A DNA stretch of 64,000 nt from Nocardioides luteus. Lineage in GTDB: Bacteria; Actinomycetota; Actinomycetes; Propionibacteriales; Nocardioidaceae. The stretch is taken from assembly GCF_015752315.1 (NCBI RefSeq), contig NZ_JADOVJ010000001.1, positions 2,038,501-2,102,500 of the forward strand, in the 5' to 3' direction. The notes beneath the pieces were generated by a model that made no database searches, was not told the origin of the DNA, and saw only the letters and a program-made list of their open reading frames with translations. The number at the start of each line of letters is the position of its first letter. The first letter of the stretch is position 1. The translations under genes were made by a program, and so were the position numbers. Shown one piece after another: positions 19,322 through 27,849 of the stretch.

Positions 19322-21433
19322 TCATGCTCCCTTGTTGATGGCGGCGAGGCTCTCCTTGGCGGCCGTGACGACCGCCTCGGGGGTGAAGCCGTACTCCTTG
19401 AACAGCAGCGACCCGGACGCCGAGGCACCGAAGTGCTCCAGCGAGACGATCCGGCCGGCGTCGCCGACGTACTCCCGCCAGCCCTGCTTCACGCCCGCCT
19501 CGACGCTGACGCGCGCCTTGACGTCGGGCGGGATCACCGAGTCGCGGTAGTCCTGGTCCTGGGCGTCGAACCACTCCAGGCAGGGCAGCGAGACCACGCG
19601 GGCGCCGATGCCCTCCTTCGCCAGCTCCTCGCGGGCGGCGACGGCGTACTGCACCTCGGAGCCGGTGCCGAGCAGCACGACGTCGACGGTCCCGGTGGGG
19701 GAGTCGATGAGTACGTAGCCACCCTTCGCCACACCCTCGGTGGTCGCGTAGCCGTCGACCCCGCGCGGGAACGTCGGCAACGCCTGACGGGTCAGGATGA
19801 GCGCCGACGGGCGGTCGTGGTGCTTGAGCACCTCGAGCCACGCGGCGGCGGTCTCGTTGGCGTCGGCGGGACGGACCACGTCGAGGCCCGGGATGGCCCG
19901 GACCGCGGCGAGGTGCTCGACCGGCTGGTGGGTCGGGCCGTCCTCGCCCAGGCCGATGGAGTCGTGGGTCCAGACGTGGATCACCGGCAGCTTGGACAGC
20001 GCCCCGACGCGTACGGCGCCGCGCATGTAGTCGGAGAACTGGAAGAACGTGCCGCCGAAGGCCTTGGTGGGCGAGTGGGCCACGATGCCGTTGAGGATCG
20101 CGCCCATGGCGTGCTCGCGGATGCCGAAGTGGAGCACGCGGCCGGCGTAGGGGTCGCCCTTCCACTCGTGGGTGGAACGGTCCTCGGGCACGAAGCTGGG
20201 CGCGCCGGAGATCGTGGTGTTGTTGGAGCCGGCGAGGTCGGCCGAGCCGCCCCACAGCTCGGGCAGCACCGGCGCGAGGGCGTTGATCACCTTGCCGGAG
20301 GCGGCACGGGTGGCGATGCCCTTGGCGTCGGCCTCGAAGAACGGCAGCGCGTCGGCGATGCCGTCGGGGAGCTCCCCGGCCTGCAGCCGCTCGAGCAGCT
20401 TCGCGCGCTCCGGGTTGGCCTCGGCCCAGGCGGCCTCCTCGGCACGCCAGGCCTCCTCGGCCTTCTCGCCGCGCTCGATGAGCTTGCGGGTGTGGGCGAG
20501 CACCTCGGGGTCGACGTCGAAGGTCTTGTCCGGGTCGAAGCCCAGCACCTTCTTGGTCGCGGCGACCTCCTCGACGCCGAGCGCCGAGCCGTGCGCGGCC
20601 TCGGTGTTCTGCGCGTTGGGAGCCGGCCAGGCGATGATCGTACGCAGCACGATCAGCGAAGGCTGGTCGGTGACCTCGCCGGCGGCGTTGATCGCGTCGA
20701 AGAGCGCCGGGACGTCCTCGGAGTAGCCGGTGCCGTCGTGGGTCCAGTCGACCTCCTGGACGTGCCAGCCGTAGGCCCGGTAGCGGGCGGCGACGTCCTC
20801 GGTGAACGCGACGTTGGTGTCGCCCTCGATCGAGATCCGGTTGGCGTCGTAGATCATCGTCAGGTTGCCGAGCTTCTGCGTGCCGGCGATCGAGCTGGCC
20901 TCGCCGCTCACGCCCTCCTGCAGGTCGCCATCACCGGCCAGGACGTAGGTCTTGTGATCGAACGGGCTGGGCTGGTCGACCGGGGTGTCCGGGTCGAGCA
21001 GGCCGCGCAGCCGGCGCTGGGCCATCGCGATGCCGACGGCGTTGGCGACACCCTGGCCGAGCGGGCCGGTGGTCACCTCCACGCCGCGGGTGTGGCCGCG
21101 CTCGGGGTGGCCCGGCGTGAGGGAGCCCCAGGTGCGCAGGCTCTCCAGGTCGCCGAGCTCGAGGCCGAAGCCGCCGAGGTAGAGCTGGATGTAGAGAGTG
21201 ATGCTGGAGTGGCCGACGGAGAGCACGAACCGGTCACGGCCGAGCCAGTCGGTGTCGGCGGGGTTGTGCTTCATCACCTTCTGGAAGAGCAGGTACGCCG
21301 CCGGTGCCAGGCTCATCGCGGTGCCAGGGTGGCCGTTGCCGACCTTCTGCACGGAGTCCATGGCGAGAACGCGGACGGTGTCCACGGCCTTGCTGTCCAG
21401 ATCGGTCCACTCGAGTACAGGTTTGGTGCTCAC
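19322..21433 (-). CDS. tkt: Transketolase
   Basis: A 703-residue thiamine-diphosphate enzyme of the non-oxidative pentose phosphate pathway. Motifs are GNGHPGTAMSLAP, the ThDP/Mg site starting GDGDLQEG, GEDGPTHQP and FGIREHAMG. I prefer the GTG at 21433 (MSTKPVLEW), which follows AAAAGG at a good distance; an upstream ATG at 21463 is open but adds ten unusual residues. It leads the tkt-tal-pgi-pgl operon and diverges from ctaB. Confidence 0.95.
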   Translation of the reverse strand: MSTKPVLEWTDLDSKAVDTVRVLAMDSVQKVGNGHPGTAMSLAPAAYLLFQKVMKHNPADTDWLGRDRFVLSVGHSSITLYIQLYLGGFGLELGDLESLRTWGSLTPGHPERGHTRGVEVTTGPLGQGVANAVGIAMAQRRLRGLLDPDTPVDQPSPFDHKTYVLAGDGDLQEGVSGEASSIAGTQKLGNLTMIYDANRISIEGDTNVAFTEDVAARYRAYGWHVQEVDWTHDGTGYSEDVPALFDAINAAGEVTDQPSLIVLRTIIAWPAPNAQNTEAAHGSALGVEEVAATKKVLGFDPDKTFDVDPEVLAHTRKLIERGEKAEEAWRAEEAAWAEANPERAKLLERLQAGELPDGIADALPFFEADAKGIATRAASGKVINALAPVLPELWGGSADLAGSNNTTISGAPSFVPEDRSTHEWKGDPYAGRVLHFGIREHAMGAILNGIVAHSPTKAFGGTFFQFSDYMRGAVRVGALSKLPVIHVWTHDSIGLGEDGPTHQPVEHLAAVRAIPGLDVVRPADANETAAAWLEVLKHHDRPSALILTRQALPTFPRGVDGYATTEGVAKGGYVLIDSPTGTVDVVLLGTGSEVQYAVAAREELAKEGIGARVVSLPCLEWFDAQDQDYRDSVIPPDVKARVSVEAGVKQGWREYVGDAGRIVSLEHFGASASGSLLFKEYGFTPEAVVTAAKESLAAINKGA

Positions 21434-21525
21434 GAGGTGCCTTTTCAAATCGGTGGAGTCCACATGGGAAGTTCTTGGGCTGGCCGTGGGGGGCTGCCGA
21501 ATCCGAGCCTACTCACGCCCCGGGT

Positions 21526-21531
21526 TAGACT
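21526..21531 (+). promoter_or_regulatory. -10 box of ctaB
   Basis: TAGACT lies 73 nt before the ctaB start, implying a leader of about 67 nt. The leader contains a direct repeat GAGCCGCATG at 21534-21543 and 21561-21570. Confidence 0.5.
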
Positions 21532-21588
21532 GCGAGCCGCATGCTGTGAACTGCTTGTATGAGCCGCATGTGACGCCTCAACCCGATC

Positions 21589-21603
21589 GAGAAGGATCTT
21601 CTC
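21589..21603 (+). promoter_or_regulatory. Hairpin covering the ctaB ribosome site
   Basis: GAGAAG-GAT-CTTCTC is a perfect 6-bp stem with a 3-nt loop. It includes the ribosome site AGAAGGA and ends 1 nt before the GTG, so it could limit ctaB translation. Confidence 0.5.
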
Positions 21604-21604
21604 A

Positions 21605-22543
21605 GTGACGCACGTCGAACAGCCGGTCCCCGACCTCGACCAGCGTAGCGACCGCGCGTCAATGCGCGATGTCATCTCGGCGTACGTCTCCCTGACGAAG
21701 CCCCGCGTGATCGAGCTGCTGCTGCTGACCACCGTGCCGGTGATGTTCTTCGCCGCCCAGGGTGTTCCGGGGGTCGGCCTCGTCGCCGCCACCGTCGTCG
21801 GCGGGATCTTCTCGGCCGGATCGGCCTCGGTCTTCAACTGCGTCTACGACCGCGACATCGACGAGCAGATGCGGCGTACGCGACGCCGGGCCCTGCCACG
21901 GCACGTGGTCACCCCGCGCGCCGCTCTGATCTTCGGGTCGGTGCTGGCCGTGCTCTCGGTGCTGGTGCTCGGGTTCTTCGTCAACTGGCTCTCCGCGGGC
22001 CTGTCGCTGGCCGCCAACGCCTTCTACGTCTTCGTCTACACGATGCTGCTCAAGCGGCGCACGACGCAGAACATCGTCTGGGGCGGCATCGCGGGCTGCT
22101 TCCCGACCCTGATCGGCTGGACCGCGGTCACCAACTCGGTGAGCTGGGAGCCGCTGATCCTGTTCATGGTCGTCTTCTTCTGGACCCCGCCGCACACCTG
22201 GGCGCTGGCGCTGCGCTACCGCGAGGACTACGCGCAGGTCGACGTGCCGATGCTGCCGGTGGTCAAGTCCGCCCGCCACGTCGGCGGCCAGATCGTGGCC
22301 TACTCCTGGGTCATGGTCGCCACCTCGCTGCTGCTGTGGCCGATCGCCTCCACCGGCTGGCTCTACCCGGTCGCCGCCATCGGCCTCGGCGCCGTCTTCC
22401 TCGTCCAGGCCCACCAGCTGCACGCGCGAGCCAAGGGCACCGAGGACCTCACCAAGATCCGCCCGATGCAGCTCTTCCACTCGAGCAACCTCTACCTGAG
22501 CCTGCTCTTCGTAGCCCTCGCGGTCGACCCGCTGATCGGCTGA
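21605..22543 (+). CDS. ctaB: Protoheme IX farnesyltransferase (heme O synthase)
   Basis: A 312-residue integral membrane UbiA-family prenyltransferase that converts heme B to heme O for cytochrome c oxidase. The first Asp-rich motif is [15 protein letters not shown]; the second conserved block is [18 protein letters not shown]. About nine membrane helices can be read. It is convergent with ctaA, whose product converts heme O to heme A, and the gap between them is filled by facing 21-nt repeats. The GTG start follows AGAAGGA, which lies in a hairpin. Confidence 0.96.
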   Translation: MTHVEQPVPDLDQRSDRASMRDVISAYVSLTKPRVIELLLLTTVPVMFFAAQGVPGVGLVAATVVGGIFSAGSASVFNCVYDRDIDEQMRRTRRRALPRHVVTPRAALIFGSVLAVLSVLVLGFFVNWLSAGLSLAANAFYVFVYTMLLKRRTTQNIVWGGIAGCFPTLIGWTAVTNSVSWEPLILFMVVFFWTPPHTWALALRYREDYAQVDVPMLPVVKSARHVGGQIVAYSWVMVATSLLLWPIASTGWLYPVAAIGLGAVFLVQAHQLHARAKGTEDLTKIRPMQLFHSSNLYLSLLFVALAVDPLIG

Positions 22544-22550
22544 GCTCCCG

Positions 22551-22704
22551 CCGAGGCGTCACCCGCGTCGGCCGAGAAGTCAGCTACGTCGGCCGAGAAG
22601 TCGCTAGCGCAGGCCGAGTGGGCAACACGCACCCCACTCGACTTGCGCGCGTGACGCTTCGACCTGCAGGAACGACTTCTCGGCCTGCGGGAGTGACGCC
22701 TCGG
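22551..22704. repeat. Facing arrays of 21-nt repeats between ctaB and ctaA
   Basis: Three plus-strand units start at 22553, 22574 and 22595, each 21 nt and beginning GAGGCGTC or GAGAAGTC. Three minus-strand units mirror them (22702-22682, 22681-22661, 22660-22640) with GAGGCGTC, GAGAAGTC and GAAGCGTC starts. Between the two arms lies a hairpin, GAGTGGG (22616-22622) with CCCACTC (22633-22639). The arms are 63, 24 and 63 bp. Each arm begins about 7-10 nt after the stop of its flanking gene. Confidence 0.9.
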
Positions 22705-22712
22705 CGAGGGTG

Positions 22713-23615
22713 TCAGGCGGCGTGGGCGCGGACGGAACAGACGACGCGGGCGAGGCCGGCGGAGATCAGGGCGGCGCCGAGCATGTGGAAGCCGACCAGG
22801 ACGACCGGGAGGTCGGTGAGGTACTGCACCCAGCCGATCAGGCCCTGGGCGAGCTCGATGACCAGCAGGACGACCGTGACCTGACGGACGTACGCATGCC
22901 TGCGGCCGAGCCACAGGGTGACCAGGGTCGCGGCGATGAGCGCGTAGACGGCGTAGGCGTGGATGTGGGACATCAGCGCCGGGTCGAGGCCGGTGCGGCG
23001 CGAGTCGAGGTCGCCGGAGTGGGGGCCGGAGCCGGTCACGACGGTGCCGAGCCAGAGCGAGAGCCAGCCGACGACGAAGGTGACGAGCGAGGCGATGCGG
23101 ACGCTGCGAGGCGCCGCCTCACGCTCGGGGGAGCGGAGCTCGTCGAGGAGCCAGACGCACAGGCCGACCATCGCCATCGAGGCGAGCAGGTGGAGCGCGA
23201 CGACGTAGGGATTGAGCTCGGTGAGCACCGTGATGCCGCCGATGACCCCTTGGAGCGGTACGCCGCAGGCGACGACGATCGCCAGGTTGCGGATGGCCCC
23301 CCGGCGGTTCCAGACGGCGACGACGACGGTGATGGCGATCGCGGCCAGGACGTAGGTCAGCAGCCGGTTGCCGAACTCGATGACCCCGTTGATCCCGAGC
23401 GCCTCGTGAGCCACGTAGGACTCCTCGGTGCACTTGGGCCAGGTCGGGCAGCCGAGGCCGGAGCCGGTCAGCCGGACCACCGCGCCGGTCACGACGATCC
23501 CGATGTTGGCGACCAGGTTGGCGACGGCCAGACCGAACGCGTGGGCGCGGAGCCAGGCGAGGACCTTGTCCTTGGCCGAGGGAGCCGGGCCGGTGGCGGG
23601 TTCGGTGGATGTCAT
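22713..23615 (-). CDS. ctaA: Heme A synthase (COX15/CtaA family)
   Basis: A 300-residue membrane protein with about eight helices that oxidises heme O to heme A. Typical blocks are GAVVRLTGSGLGCPTWPKC (helix 2 and Cys loop), EFGNRLLTY (heme ligand His is replaced by the usual EXXNR context), HLLASMAMVGL, and HIHAYAVYAL. The ATG at 23615 overlaps the stop of the upstream ABC permease gene (ATGA), linking it to that transporter. Confidence 0.93.
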   Translation of the reverse strand: MTSTEPATGPAPSAKDKVLAWLRAHAFGLAVANLVANIGIVVTGAVVRLTGSGLGCPTWPKCTEESYVAHEALGINGVIEFGNRLLTYVLAAIAITVVVAVWNRRGAIRNLAIVVACGVPLQGVIGGITVLTELNPYVVALHLLASMAMVGLCVWLLDELRSPEREAAPRSVRIASLVTFVVGWLSLWLGTVVTGSGPHSGDLDSRRTGLDPALMSHIHAYAVYALIAATLVTLWLGRRHAYVRQVTVVLLVIELAQGLIGWVQYLTDLPVVLVGFHMLGAALISAGLARVVCSVRAHAA

Positions 23616-24397
23616 TCCCACTTGAAGGTCCTAGCTGTGAGGGTTGAGCCGAGGACGGCCCAGATCAGAAGTACGCCGAGGTCCCGCCAGGCCGGGACGC
23701 CGTCGAGGAAGGCGGTGCGTACCGCCTCTCCCAGCGCGCCCGAGGGCAGCCAGCGGGCGACGTCTCCGTAGGCGCCGTACGCGGTCAGCGGCAGCACAAC
23801 GGCGCCGCCGGCGAGGAGGAGCAGGTAGATGAGGTTGGCCGCGGCCAGGGTCGCCTCCGCGCGCAGCACGCCGGCGACGAAGAGCCCGAGCGAGGCGAAG
23901 GCCAGGGTGCCCGTCGCGATGGCCAGGAAGAAGGCGAGGACGGTGCCGAAGCCGGCGGCCGGGGTCCAGCCGAGGATCTGGCCGACGCCGCCGATGACGA
24001 AGAGCTGCACGAGCTGTACGCACCCCAGCGCGAGCACCTTGCCGGCGAGCAGGCCGATCCGGGGGAGCGGTGAGGCGCCGAGCCGCTTGATCACGCCGTA
24101 GCGCCGCTCGAACCCGGTCGCGATCGCCAGGCTGGTGAAGCTCGTGGACATGATCGCCAGCGCGAGGACGCCCGGGGTCAGGATGTCGACCAGTGCGCGG
24201 TCGGTGCCGAGGTCGAGGTCGATCGCGTTGCCGGCGGTGACGCCGCCGATCAGCACCATCACCGGGATCACGACGGCCAGGAGGAGCTGCTCGCCGTTGC
24301 GGAGCATCAGCTTCGCTTCCATCAGGGCCTGCGCGACCACCTGCCGGGTGATCGGGGCGCCGCCTGGCTTCGGGATGAAGACGCCTGCCTCAGACAT
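23612..24397 (-). CDS. ABC-2 type transporter permease
   Basis: A 261-residue membrane protein with about six helices, in the ABC-2 family of export permeases. The stretch GFERRYGVIKRLGASPL is typical of the cytoplasmic loop of drug or lipid exporters of this type. It overlaps the ATPase gene upstream and ctaA downstream, and this ATPase-permease-ctaA order is widespread in Actinobacteria. The substrate is unknown; a link to heme or oxidase assembly is only suggested by position. Confidence 0.88.
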   Translation of the reverse strand: MSEAGVFIPKPGGAPITRQVVAQALMEAKLMLRNGEQLLLAVVIPVMVLIGGVTAGNAIDLDLGTDRALVDILTPGVLALAIMSTSFTSLAIATGFERRYGVIKRLGASPLPRIGLLAGKVLALGCVQLVQLFVIGGVGQILGWTPAAGFGTVLAFFLAIATGTLAFASLGLFVAGVLRAEATLAAANLIYLLLLAGGAVVLPLTAYGAYGDVARWLPSGALGEAVRTAFLDGVPAWRDLGVLLIWAVLGSTLTARTFKWE

Positions 24398-25352
24398 GTT
24401 CGACCCCGTCCGTGAGATGGAGCTCTCCGGTGAGATCGAGGAAGACGTCTTCGAGGGAGCGCCGACCGAGGGTCAGCGACTCCGGAAGGACGTCGTTCTC
24501 CTCGCACCAGCGGCTCACCTTGGCGAGCGTGGTCGGGTCGGCCTTGCCGGTGACCCGCATCGAACGCTCGTCGAGCAGGACGACCTCGGTGTCCTCGCCG
24601 AGCGCCTTGCGCAGGGACTCGCGGGCACCGGGCGGGAACGGCTTGGTCACGACCAGCCGCACGGTCGCGGTCGCGCCGCCGCGGGTGAGCTCCAGCGGGG
24701 TCCCCGAGGCGATCATCCGGCCGCGATCGATGATGTGCACCTGGTCGGCCAGCTCCTCGGCCTCCTCCAGGTAGTGGGTGGTCAGCACGACGGTGACGCC
24801 GTCGGCGCGCAGCTCGCGCAGCAGCTCCCAGGTCGTACGCCGCCCCTGCGGGTCCATTCCCGCGGTCGGCTCGTCCACGAAGACCAGCTCCGGGCGGCCG
24901 ACCAGCGCCATCGCCAGGCCGAGCCGCTGCTGCTGTCCGCCGGAGAGCCGCCGGTAGGGGGTGCGACCGCACTCGCCCAGGCCGAGCCGCTCCGCCAGGT
25001 AGTCGACGTCGAGCGGATGCGCGTGCAGCCGGGCGATGTGCTTGAGCATCTCCATGGCGCGTACGCCGCTCCACGCGCCCTGCCCCTGCAGCATCACCCC
25101 GATCCGGGGGAGCAGCTGCTTGCGGTCGGCGATCGGGTCGAGCCCGAGCACGCGCACCGTGCCCTGCTGGGGCTTGCGATAGCCCTCGCACGTCTCCAGG
25201 GTGGTCGTCTTCCCGGCTCCGTTCGGGCCGAGCACGGCCGTGATCGACCCCTCCGCGACGCTCAGCGTGAGTCCGTCGACGGCCGTCTTGTCGCCGTAGC
25301 TCATGCGTAGGTCGCGGACCTCGACAGCAGGCCGGGCGACGGAAGATTCCAC
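24390..25352 (-). CDS. ABC transporter ATP-binding protein (exporter type)
   Basis: A 320-residue ATPase. Walker A is GPNGAGKTTTLE, the Q-loop MLQGQGAW, the signature LSGGQQQRLGLA, and Walker B LVFVDEPTAGMD with the switch His in LTTHYLEEAEEL. A C-terminal extension of about 80 residues is seen in the DrrA/NodI-like group. The GTG start lies 6 nt after TAGACT on the minus strand, so it should be leaderless. It pairs with the ABC-2 permease next to it. Confidence 0.92.
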   Translation of the reverse strand: MESSVARPAVEVRDLRMSYGDKTAVDGLTLSVAEGSITAVLGPNGAGKTTTLETCEGYRKPQQGTVRVLGLDPIADRKQLLPRIGVMLQGQGAWSGVRAMEMLKHIARLHAHPLDVDYLAERLGLGECGRTPYRRLSGGQQQRLGLAMALVGRPELVFVDEPTAGMDPQGRRTTWELLRELRADGVTVVLTTHYLEEAEELADQVHIIDRGRMIASGTPLELTRGGATATVRLVVTKPFPPGARESLRKALGEDTEVVLLDERSMRVTGKADPTTLAKVSRWCEENDVLPESLTLGRRSLEDVFLDLTGELHLTDGVEHV

Positions 25353-25358
25353 GGCGGC

Positions 25359-25364
25359 AGTCTA
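25359..25364 (-). promoter_or_regulatory. -10 box of the ABC exporter operon (leaderless)
   Basis: Minus-strand TAGACT ends 6 nt before the GTG at 25352. Confidence 0.6.
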
Positions 25365-25431
25365 AGAAGGCGCACGCCAGCGGCCCAATCGCGTGGCTGC
25401 GATCCGGTGGATTCTTAGCTGTCTGTCAGGA

Positions 25432-25588
25432 CGTTGGCCGCCCAACTCCCACCGAAGGACGGCCAACGCGGGGATGAGACGCGATGCCCCCGGGGCCATG
25501 ACGCGGTGTCTCAGAAACAATTTCTGCTCAGAAGAGCAACAACCAAGCCGGTCAGGAATCGAGAAGCCCGGGCGGCCCCGGGATTCCT
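25432..25588. other. Structured intergenic region before the VOC gene
   Basis: No gene is evident in 25365-25587. It contains a 9-bp perfect stem (CGTTGGCCG 25432-25440 with CGGCCAACG 25460-25468) and a second hairpin (AGGAATC 25554-25560 with GATTCCT 25582-25588) that ends on the first base of the VOC -10 box. Confidence 0.5.
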
Positions 25589-25593
25589 AGGGT
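25588..25593 (+). promoter_or_regulatory. -10 box of the VOC gene (leaderless)
   Basis: TAGGGT ends 6 nt before the ATG at 25600. Confidence 0.55.
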
Positions 25594-25599
25594 CAAGAC

Positions 25600-26241
25600 A
25601 TGTTCACTCTTCAGACCATCACCCTCGACGCCACCGACACCACGGACGCCCGCGCGTTCTACGAGAAGGCCTTCGGCCTCACCGACCAGATCTCCGTACG
25701 CCAGGGCCCCGGCACCGGCTCCGGCCGGCCGTTCACGATCTCGCTGGTGGTGAGCCAGCCCTCCACGGTCGACAGCCTCGTCGACTCGGCGCTCGCCGCC
25801 GGGGCCACCTCGCTCAAGCCGGTCGAGAAGTCGTTCTGGGGCTACGGCGGCATCGTCCAGGCCCCCGACGGCTCGGTCTGGAAGGTCGCGACCTCCGCCA
25901 AGAAGGACCGCGGCCCGGCCACCCGGGAGATCGACGACATCGTCCTGCTCCTCGGCGTCGCCGACGTCAAGGCGAGCAAGAGGTTCTATGCCGAGCGGGG
26001 CCTGGGCGTGAAGCGGAGCTTCGGCGGCAAGTACGCCGAGTTCGAGGCCGCCCCCGGAGCCGTCCAGCTCGCGATCTACCCCCGGCACGCCCTGGAGAAG
26101 GAGACCGGTGTCGCGCTCGACCCGGACGCTGCGTACGGCATCGTCCTGGGCGGCGGCAGCGAGGCCTTCACCGACCCGGACGGGTTCACCTGGCAGGCTG
26201 GGGACCATGGCACGCACGATCGCGACGAACACGACCGTTGA
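25600..26241 (+). CDS. VOC-superfamily (glyoxalase/bleomycin-resistance-like) protein
   Basis: A 213-residue protein built of two VOC half-domains: about 1-110 (TITLDATDTTDARAFYEKAFGL, then GIVQAPDGSVWKV) and about 120-205 (DIVLLLGVADVKASKRFYAERGLGV, then AFTDPDGFTWQAG). VOC proteins include lyases, dioxygenases and drug-binding proteins, and the fold alone does not give the substrate. Its end overlaps the next gene by 35 bp. Confidence 0.85.
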   Translation: MFTLQTITLDATDTTDARAFYEKAFGLTDQISVRQGPGTGSGRPFTISLVVSQPSTVDSLVDSALAAGATSLKPVEKSFWGYGGIVQAPDGSVWKVATSAKKDRGPATREIDDIVLLLGVADVKASKRFYAERGLGVKRSFGGKYAEFEAAPGAVQLAIYPRHALEKETGVALDPDAAYGIVLGGGSEAFTDPDGFTWQAGDHGTHDRDEHDR

Positions 26242-26677
26242 TCTCGAGGGGCTCCTGGAGTTCCTACGTCCCCGCCACCAGATGATCCTGGTGACCAGCC
26301 GAGCCGACGGGTCCCCGCAGCTCTCGCCGGTCACCGGGGGCGTCGACGACGACGGCCGGATCGTGATCGCGACCTACCCCGAGCGGGCCAAGACCCGCAA
26401 CGCCCGCAGACGTCCGCAGGTCAGCGTCATGGTCCTCTCCGAGGAGTGGAACGGCGCCTGGGTCCAGGTCGACGGCGAGGCGGAGGTCCTCGACGCGAGC
26501 TCGGGCGACGACGCCCTGGACGCCTTCGTCACCTACTTCCGCAACATCTCCGGCGAGCACTCCGACTGGGACGAGTACCGCCAGGCCATGGTCGACCAGG
26601 GCAAGTCCCTCCTCCGGATCACCCCGAAGCGCTGGGGCCCCGTCGCCACCGGCGGCTTTCCTGCGCGTCTGGCCTGA
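26207..26677 (+). CDS. PPOX-class, probably F420-dependent oxidoreductase
   Basis: A 156-residue split-barrel flavin-type protein. The ATG at 26207 gives the normal family N-terminus (LEGLLEFLRPRHQMILVTSRADGSPQLSPV). Further blocks are TYPERAKTRNARRRPQVSVMVL and VQVDGEAEVLD. Actinobacterial members of this group usually reduce substrates with cofactor F420H2. It starts inside the end of the VOC gene, so the two are likely co-translated. Confidence 0.85.
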   Translation: MARTIATNTTVDLEGLLEFLRPRHQMILVTSRADGSPQLSPVTGGVDDDGRIVIATYPERAKTRNARRRPQVSVMVLSEEWNGAWVQVDGEAEVLDASSGDDALDAFVTYFRNISGEHSDWDEYRQAMVDQGKSLLRITPKRWGPVATGGFPARLA

Positions 26678-26683
26678 GCGGGT

Positions 26684-27280
26684 TCAGCGGCGCTGCCAGA
26701 TCCCGAGGCGGTGGCTCCACGGCAGCCGCGGGTTCAGCCGGCGCGGCTCGGAGAGGTGGACCAGGTCGAAGTCTGGGCCGAGGGCGCGGGTCATGTCCTC
26801 GGCGACGTAGGTCCAGGGCGGGCCCGCCTCCTCACTCGGGCGGTCGACGGGGAAGACCCCCGAGGCCACTCGCCCGCCGGGGCGCACGACCGCGCGGGCC
26901 AGGTCGCCGACGCGGCCGCGCCAGGCGGGCGGCAGCGCGCAGAAGAAGGTGTGGTCCCACATCAGGTCGACCGGCCCGCCGGTCGCCTCCAGGACGACGT
27001 CGATGTCGAGGGCGTCGCCGACCACGTAGGTGAGGTCCGGGTAGTGCTCTGCTGCGTAGGCGGCTGCGGTGGGGGAGAGGTCGACGACCGTCGTACGCCA
27101 TCCGGCAGCCGCCAGCCCCGCCGCATCGTGCCCGCGACCGGCGCCGGGCGCGAAGGCGGTGCCGGGCTCGCCGAACAACGCCGCGTCCTCCTCGATGTAG
27201 GCCAGGGGAGCGCCGAGGTCCCAGGCTGTCGTGCCACGGACGTACGCGCTCTCCCAGTCGGTGGGGTCGTTGACGGTCAT
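26684..27280 (-). CDS. SAM-dependent methyltransferase, thiopurine methyltransferase-like
   Basis: A 198-residue class I methyltransferase. The N-terminus DWESAYVRGTTAWDLGAP and the SAM motif TAFAPGAGRGHDA, followed by VVDLSPTAAAYA and DLMWDHTFFCALPP, match the TPMT/halide methyltransferase group. The substrate is not clear. The ATG at 27280 was chosen over an upstream in-frame start because it gives the usual family length. It diverges from the small gene at 27349. Confidence 0.85.
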   Translation of the reverse strand: MTVNDPTDWESAYVRGTTAWDLGAPLAYIEEDAALFGEPGTAFAPGAGRGHDAAGLAAAGWRTTVVDLSPTAAAYAAEHYPDLTYVVGDALDIDVVLEATGGPVDLMWDHTFFCALPPAWRGRVGDLARAVVRPGGRVASGVFPVDRPSEEAGPPWTYVAEDMTRALGPDFDLVHLSEPRRLNPRLPWSHRLGIWQRR

Positions 27281-27335
27281 GGACACAGTCTCTCCGACCG
27301 GCGCCCGGACGGTTCCCTGTGCCGTCGCCGACCGG

Positions 27336-27341
27336 TACGCT
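27336..27341 (+). promoter_or_regulatory. -10 box of the gene at 27349 (leaderless)
   Basis: TACGCT ends 7 nt before the ATG. Confidence 0.55.
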
Positions 27342-27348
27342 TTCGAAC

Positions 27349-27732
27349 ATGAGATCGACTGGCGGCGCGTCCCGACGCGACGTACCGCTGCCGTTCGACA
27401 TCGCTCCCGATGCGGTGCCGGCGCCCGCGAAGCGCTCACCTGCGCCTGCGCCGGAAGACGGAGCGCAGGTCCACCGTCTCGTCGGTGCCCACCTCACCTC
27501 CCGCGGACTGCCGCCCGGGTCCGACCTGGTGATCAACCCCCGCCGGCCCAGGCGTGGAGAGGTGGCGGTCGTGCGTTCCGGTGGCCGCACCCGGGTCGGC
27601 ATCTTCGACCTCGAACGCGGTCGCGCGGTCCTGCGCTCCGACCGTGGCACCCGCTGGCTGCCGCCCGACGCCGTCTATGTCGGCGTCGCGGCCCTCGTCT
27701 CCCCGACCCTGGACGGGATGCCCACGGGCTGA
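27349..27732 (+). CDS. Small protein with weak S24/S26 peptidase-like C-terminus
   Basis: A 127-residue protein that I do not recognise as a named family. The N-terminal third is Pro/Ala-rich. The rest (PRRGEVAVVRSGGRTRVGIFD, then VYVGVAALV) resembles the beta-barrel of LexA or signal-peptidase-like proteins, but I cannot point to a catalytic Ser-Lys pair. It lies between a divergent methyltransferase and the suf operon. The leaderless -10 box supports the start. Confidence 0.6.
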   Translation: MRSTGGASRRDVPLPFDIAPDAVPAPAKRSPAPAPEDGAQVHRLVGAHLTSRGLPPGSDLVINPRRPRRGEVAVVRSGGRTRVGIFDLERGRAVLRSDRGTRWLPPDAVYVGVAALVSPTLDGMPTG

Positions 27733-27746
27733 TCGGCGATTCGCTG

Positions 27747-27770
27747 CTGAGCGGCTGAGCGGCTGAGCGG
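27747..27770 (+). repeat. Three perfect 8-nt tandem repeats
   Basis: CTGAGCGG occurs three times in a row (27747-27754, 27755-27762, 27763-27770) just after the stop of the preceding gene. It may be a slippage product. Confidence 0.75.
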
Positions 27771-27849
27771 CCGTCGTCGTGACGTACGACACGTCCTCAC
27801 CGTCCCGGCGGGCAGGTAAGGGTTGCCTTCGTTGAATCGCTTTGGGGAA

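Noticed and set aside
18167..21562. Very long plus-strand open frame opposite tal and tkt
   Set aside because: Composition is that of a reverse-strand shadow; tal and tkt are certain.
27819..27838. Iron-box (IdeR/DmdR) site before sufR
   Set aside because: AAGGGTTGCCTT has only a small symmetric core and misses most consensus positions.
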